A DNA stretch of 33,892 bases, from contig CANQEQ010000004.1 in assembly GCA_947595345.1 (NCBI GenBank), positions 1 through 33,892 on the forward strand, written 5' to 3'. A program made the position numbers and the translations under genes. Source of the stretch: an uncultured Bacilli bacterium. Lineage in GTDB: Bacteria; Bacillota_I; Bacilli_A; RF39; UBA660. Position 1 is the first letter of the stretch. Each line of letters opens with the position of its first letter. This document shows, piece after piece, positions 32,663-33,892 of this stretch. The notes under the pieces are model-generated. The model saw nothing but the letters and a program-made list of their open reading frames with translations, was not told the DNA's origin and ran no database searches.

Positions 32663-32701
32663 AAAATAAAAAGTATAAATTAGTCCTTTCTAATCTATAC
32701 T
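32663..32701 (-). terminator. Terminator of the surface protein gene
   Basis: AGTATAGATTAG (32690-32701) pairs with CTAATTTATACT (32672-32683), one G-U pair, 6-base loop, then TTTTATTTT on the minus strand. It lies about 60 bases past the stop codon. The stretch 32702-32760 is T/C-rich with no gene. Confidence 0.75.
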
Positions 32702-32760
32702 CTTACTCTATTTTCTTTTATTTTTTATTTTATTCTTATTTATTCTCTTTCATTACCTTA

Positions 32761-33892
32761 TTAACTTGCTAACTTTACTGTATATGGGTCTTCCATCGTT
32801 CCATTTCCTCCGGCAAGTAGTACATCTTTCTTTAAATTAATGACTGCGTGAAAGCCAAGGTTAGCAGCAATGACATGACCCCATTGTTGCAACTCTCCAG
32901 CAGTATTGACGTACAACGCGCGAGCAAAAACTAAGTCCATAGAAAAGGCGCCAGGCGACATTGTCCAATATTCAGCTCCTGTTCTTAAATAGTATCTATC
33001 ATTCTTAACTCCAAACGAACCACCTGCTAACGCAACTTCGTCGGCTGTAATTAAGCCTATCGGCTTCTCTAATTTTTGGTTACCTTTTCCTTCACTACCT
33101 CTAGCACTGAATAAGTCAGCTGTATTTGGACAGACAAGACTTGCAGCTCTATTAAGCGCGTTTCTATAATATGCTCCGTAGAAAGTTGTTGGTACAGTTG
33201 AAAAACCATCACCATTTCCACCTTGTGAAGATAAGGTTCTATCATTACAGAATGTTCCGCCAGTATTTATATATTTATCTGCTGTTTGGCCTGACTCGGT
33301 TACAGTTGCTAATTTAGTTGTATACCAGTTTTCAATCTGATTTTTGGCATTGCTACTTGCTGTATCTAATCTTGTGCTTGCATAACTTGTTGAGCCATAA
33401 GTCCAATAATATGCTTGTATACTTGACGCTGAATTAACACTAATCACTTCTATTAAAAATTGACAATTTCCAGTTGCATCTGGTAATTTACAAGTATACT
33501 TATGTGTTTCTTGCTTTCCAGATGCACTCCATTCTGTAAATGTTCCTAAATAATCAGCTCCTGTTAGTTTAAATGTCTTAGTACCAGCATCTGGAGTGTA
33601 TCCAGTTCCAAAATAATACTTAGTAGTTTGTGCTATATCTGTATAGTTTGCTTCTTTACTTTTAACTGGAGTTTCAGAAAAATTATCTCCGTACATATAT
33701 CCTACATAAGTTGGGTCAGCAAACCTTAAATTATAAGCTTCTCCTTTACCTGTCACACTCGTTGCTTCCATTTCTGTTGCATTTTCATGGTCTCCATTAT
33801 AAATTAATCTTATAGAACCATCTCCATTTATTCTTATGATTTTCCAGTAGAAACCAGCAAACTTTACGTTGTTATTCTTGACATCACCTCTA
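32761..33892 (-). CDS. Surface protein with variable lectin-like module, 5' end beyond the window
   Basis: The reading frame stays open to the right edge (at least 377 codons). The ATG at 33771 is internal: upstream in frame lie KFAGFYWKIIRINGDGSIR and LIYNGDHENATE, typical of this protein type. The visible part has a Tyr/Thr-rich middle and an end with YYLRTGAEYWTMSPGAFS, then VNTAGELQQWG, then LGFHAVINLKKDVLL, closing with GNGTMEDPYTVKLAS. The G+C content looks higher than in the neighbours, especially in the WTMSP-to-VINL stretch (about 32840-32965), which differs in every family member I can compare here. That stretch is where variable residues would sit. The start with signal peptide is outside the window. 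Function is probably surface binding. The end of the module also occurs as an orphan cassette at 23524-23643. Confidence 0.6.
   Translation of the reverse strand, partial: RGDVKNNNVKFAGFYWKIIRINGDGSIRLIYNGDHENATEMEATSVTGKGEAYNLRFADPTYVGYMYGDNFSETPVKSKEANYTDIAQTTKYYFGTGYTPDAGTKTFKLTGADYLGTFTEWSASGKQETHKYTCKLPDATGNCQFLIEVISVNSASSIQAYYWTYGSTSYASTRLDTASSNAKNQIENWYTTKLATVTESGQTADKYINTGGTFCNDRTLSSQGGNGDGFSTVPTTFYGAYYRNALNRAASLVCPNTADLFSARGSEGKGNQKLEKPIGLITADEVALAGGSFGVKNDRYYLRTGAEYWTMSPGAFSMDLVFARALYVNTAGELQQWGHVIAANLGFHAVINLKKDVLLAGGNGTMEDPYTVKLAS

Noticed and set aside
1-33892. Mycoplasma-type genetic code
   Set aside because: TGG encodes tryptophan throughout and TGA is used as a stop (10687-10689).

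Overview
The window is an AT-rich bacterial chromosome segment. Every convincing protein gene lies on the minus strand. It uses the standard bacterial code: TGG is the tryptophan codon and TGA serves as a stop, for example at 10687-10689, so this is not a code-4 mycoplasma. Classical sigma-A promoters, AGGAGG-type ribosome binding sites, an infC-rpmI-rplT cluster, a SpoIVFA/SpoIVFB-like pair and tandem DUF1538/PII-like genes point to a low-GC Bacillota, most plausibly an uncultured gut Bacilli lineage of the RF39 or Tenericutes-like type. That placement is inference. No rRNA, tRNA, CRISPR array, integrase, transposase or relaxase was recognised.

Layout, read in the direction of transcription from high to low coordinates. 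A surface protein cut by the right window edge (32761-33892) ends at a terminator. Next comes a catalytically degenerate phosphoglycerate-mutase-like protein, a DUF1538 membrane protein and a tandem PII-like protein (32562-28978). A 395-base gap (28582-28977) holds what looks like an independent structured RNA gene with its own promoter and terminator. Then come a membrane-anchored extracellular protein and a NAGPA-type phosphodiester glycosidase (28581-26307), an 800-residue helical protein of unknown function, a gap holding a GC-rich orphan cassette on the plus strand (23524-23643), a zincin-like protein, argS, a GHL10 glycosidase-like lipid- or membrane-anchored protein, and a SpoIVFA-SpoIVFB pair.

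The translation cluster infC-rpmI-rplT-rpsB-tsf follows (17441-14218). It is driven by a consensus promoter and preceded by an attenuator-type leader. infC probably starts at an AUC codon. S2 and L20 both end in the same Rho_N/SAP-like tail. After the tsf terminator there is a second candidate small RNA (13990-14117).

The largest block is a seven-gene type IV secretion operon (13716-3170): a VirB6/TrbL-like channel, a PrgI-type protein, a TrsD-like protein, VirB4, a SpoIID plus C39-peptidase wall-remodelling protein, a lipoprotein and a VirD4 coupling protein with a long acidic tail. No relaxase, integrase or origin of transfer is visible, and the operon sits between housekeeping genes, so it may be a domesticated chromosomal secretion or DNA-transfer machine. 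A Nudix hydrolase, a membrane-anchored thioredoxin-fold protein, an SDR reductase and a DHH phosphoesterase close the window on the left.

The strongest candidates for undescribed biology are the two free-standing structured RNAs, the relaxase-free T4SS with a SpoIID-C39 hydrolase, the shared tail on two ribosomal proteins, and the orphan variable-repeat-like cassette.
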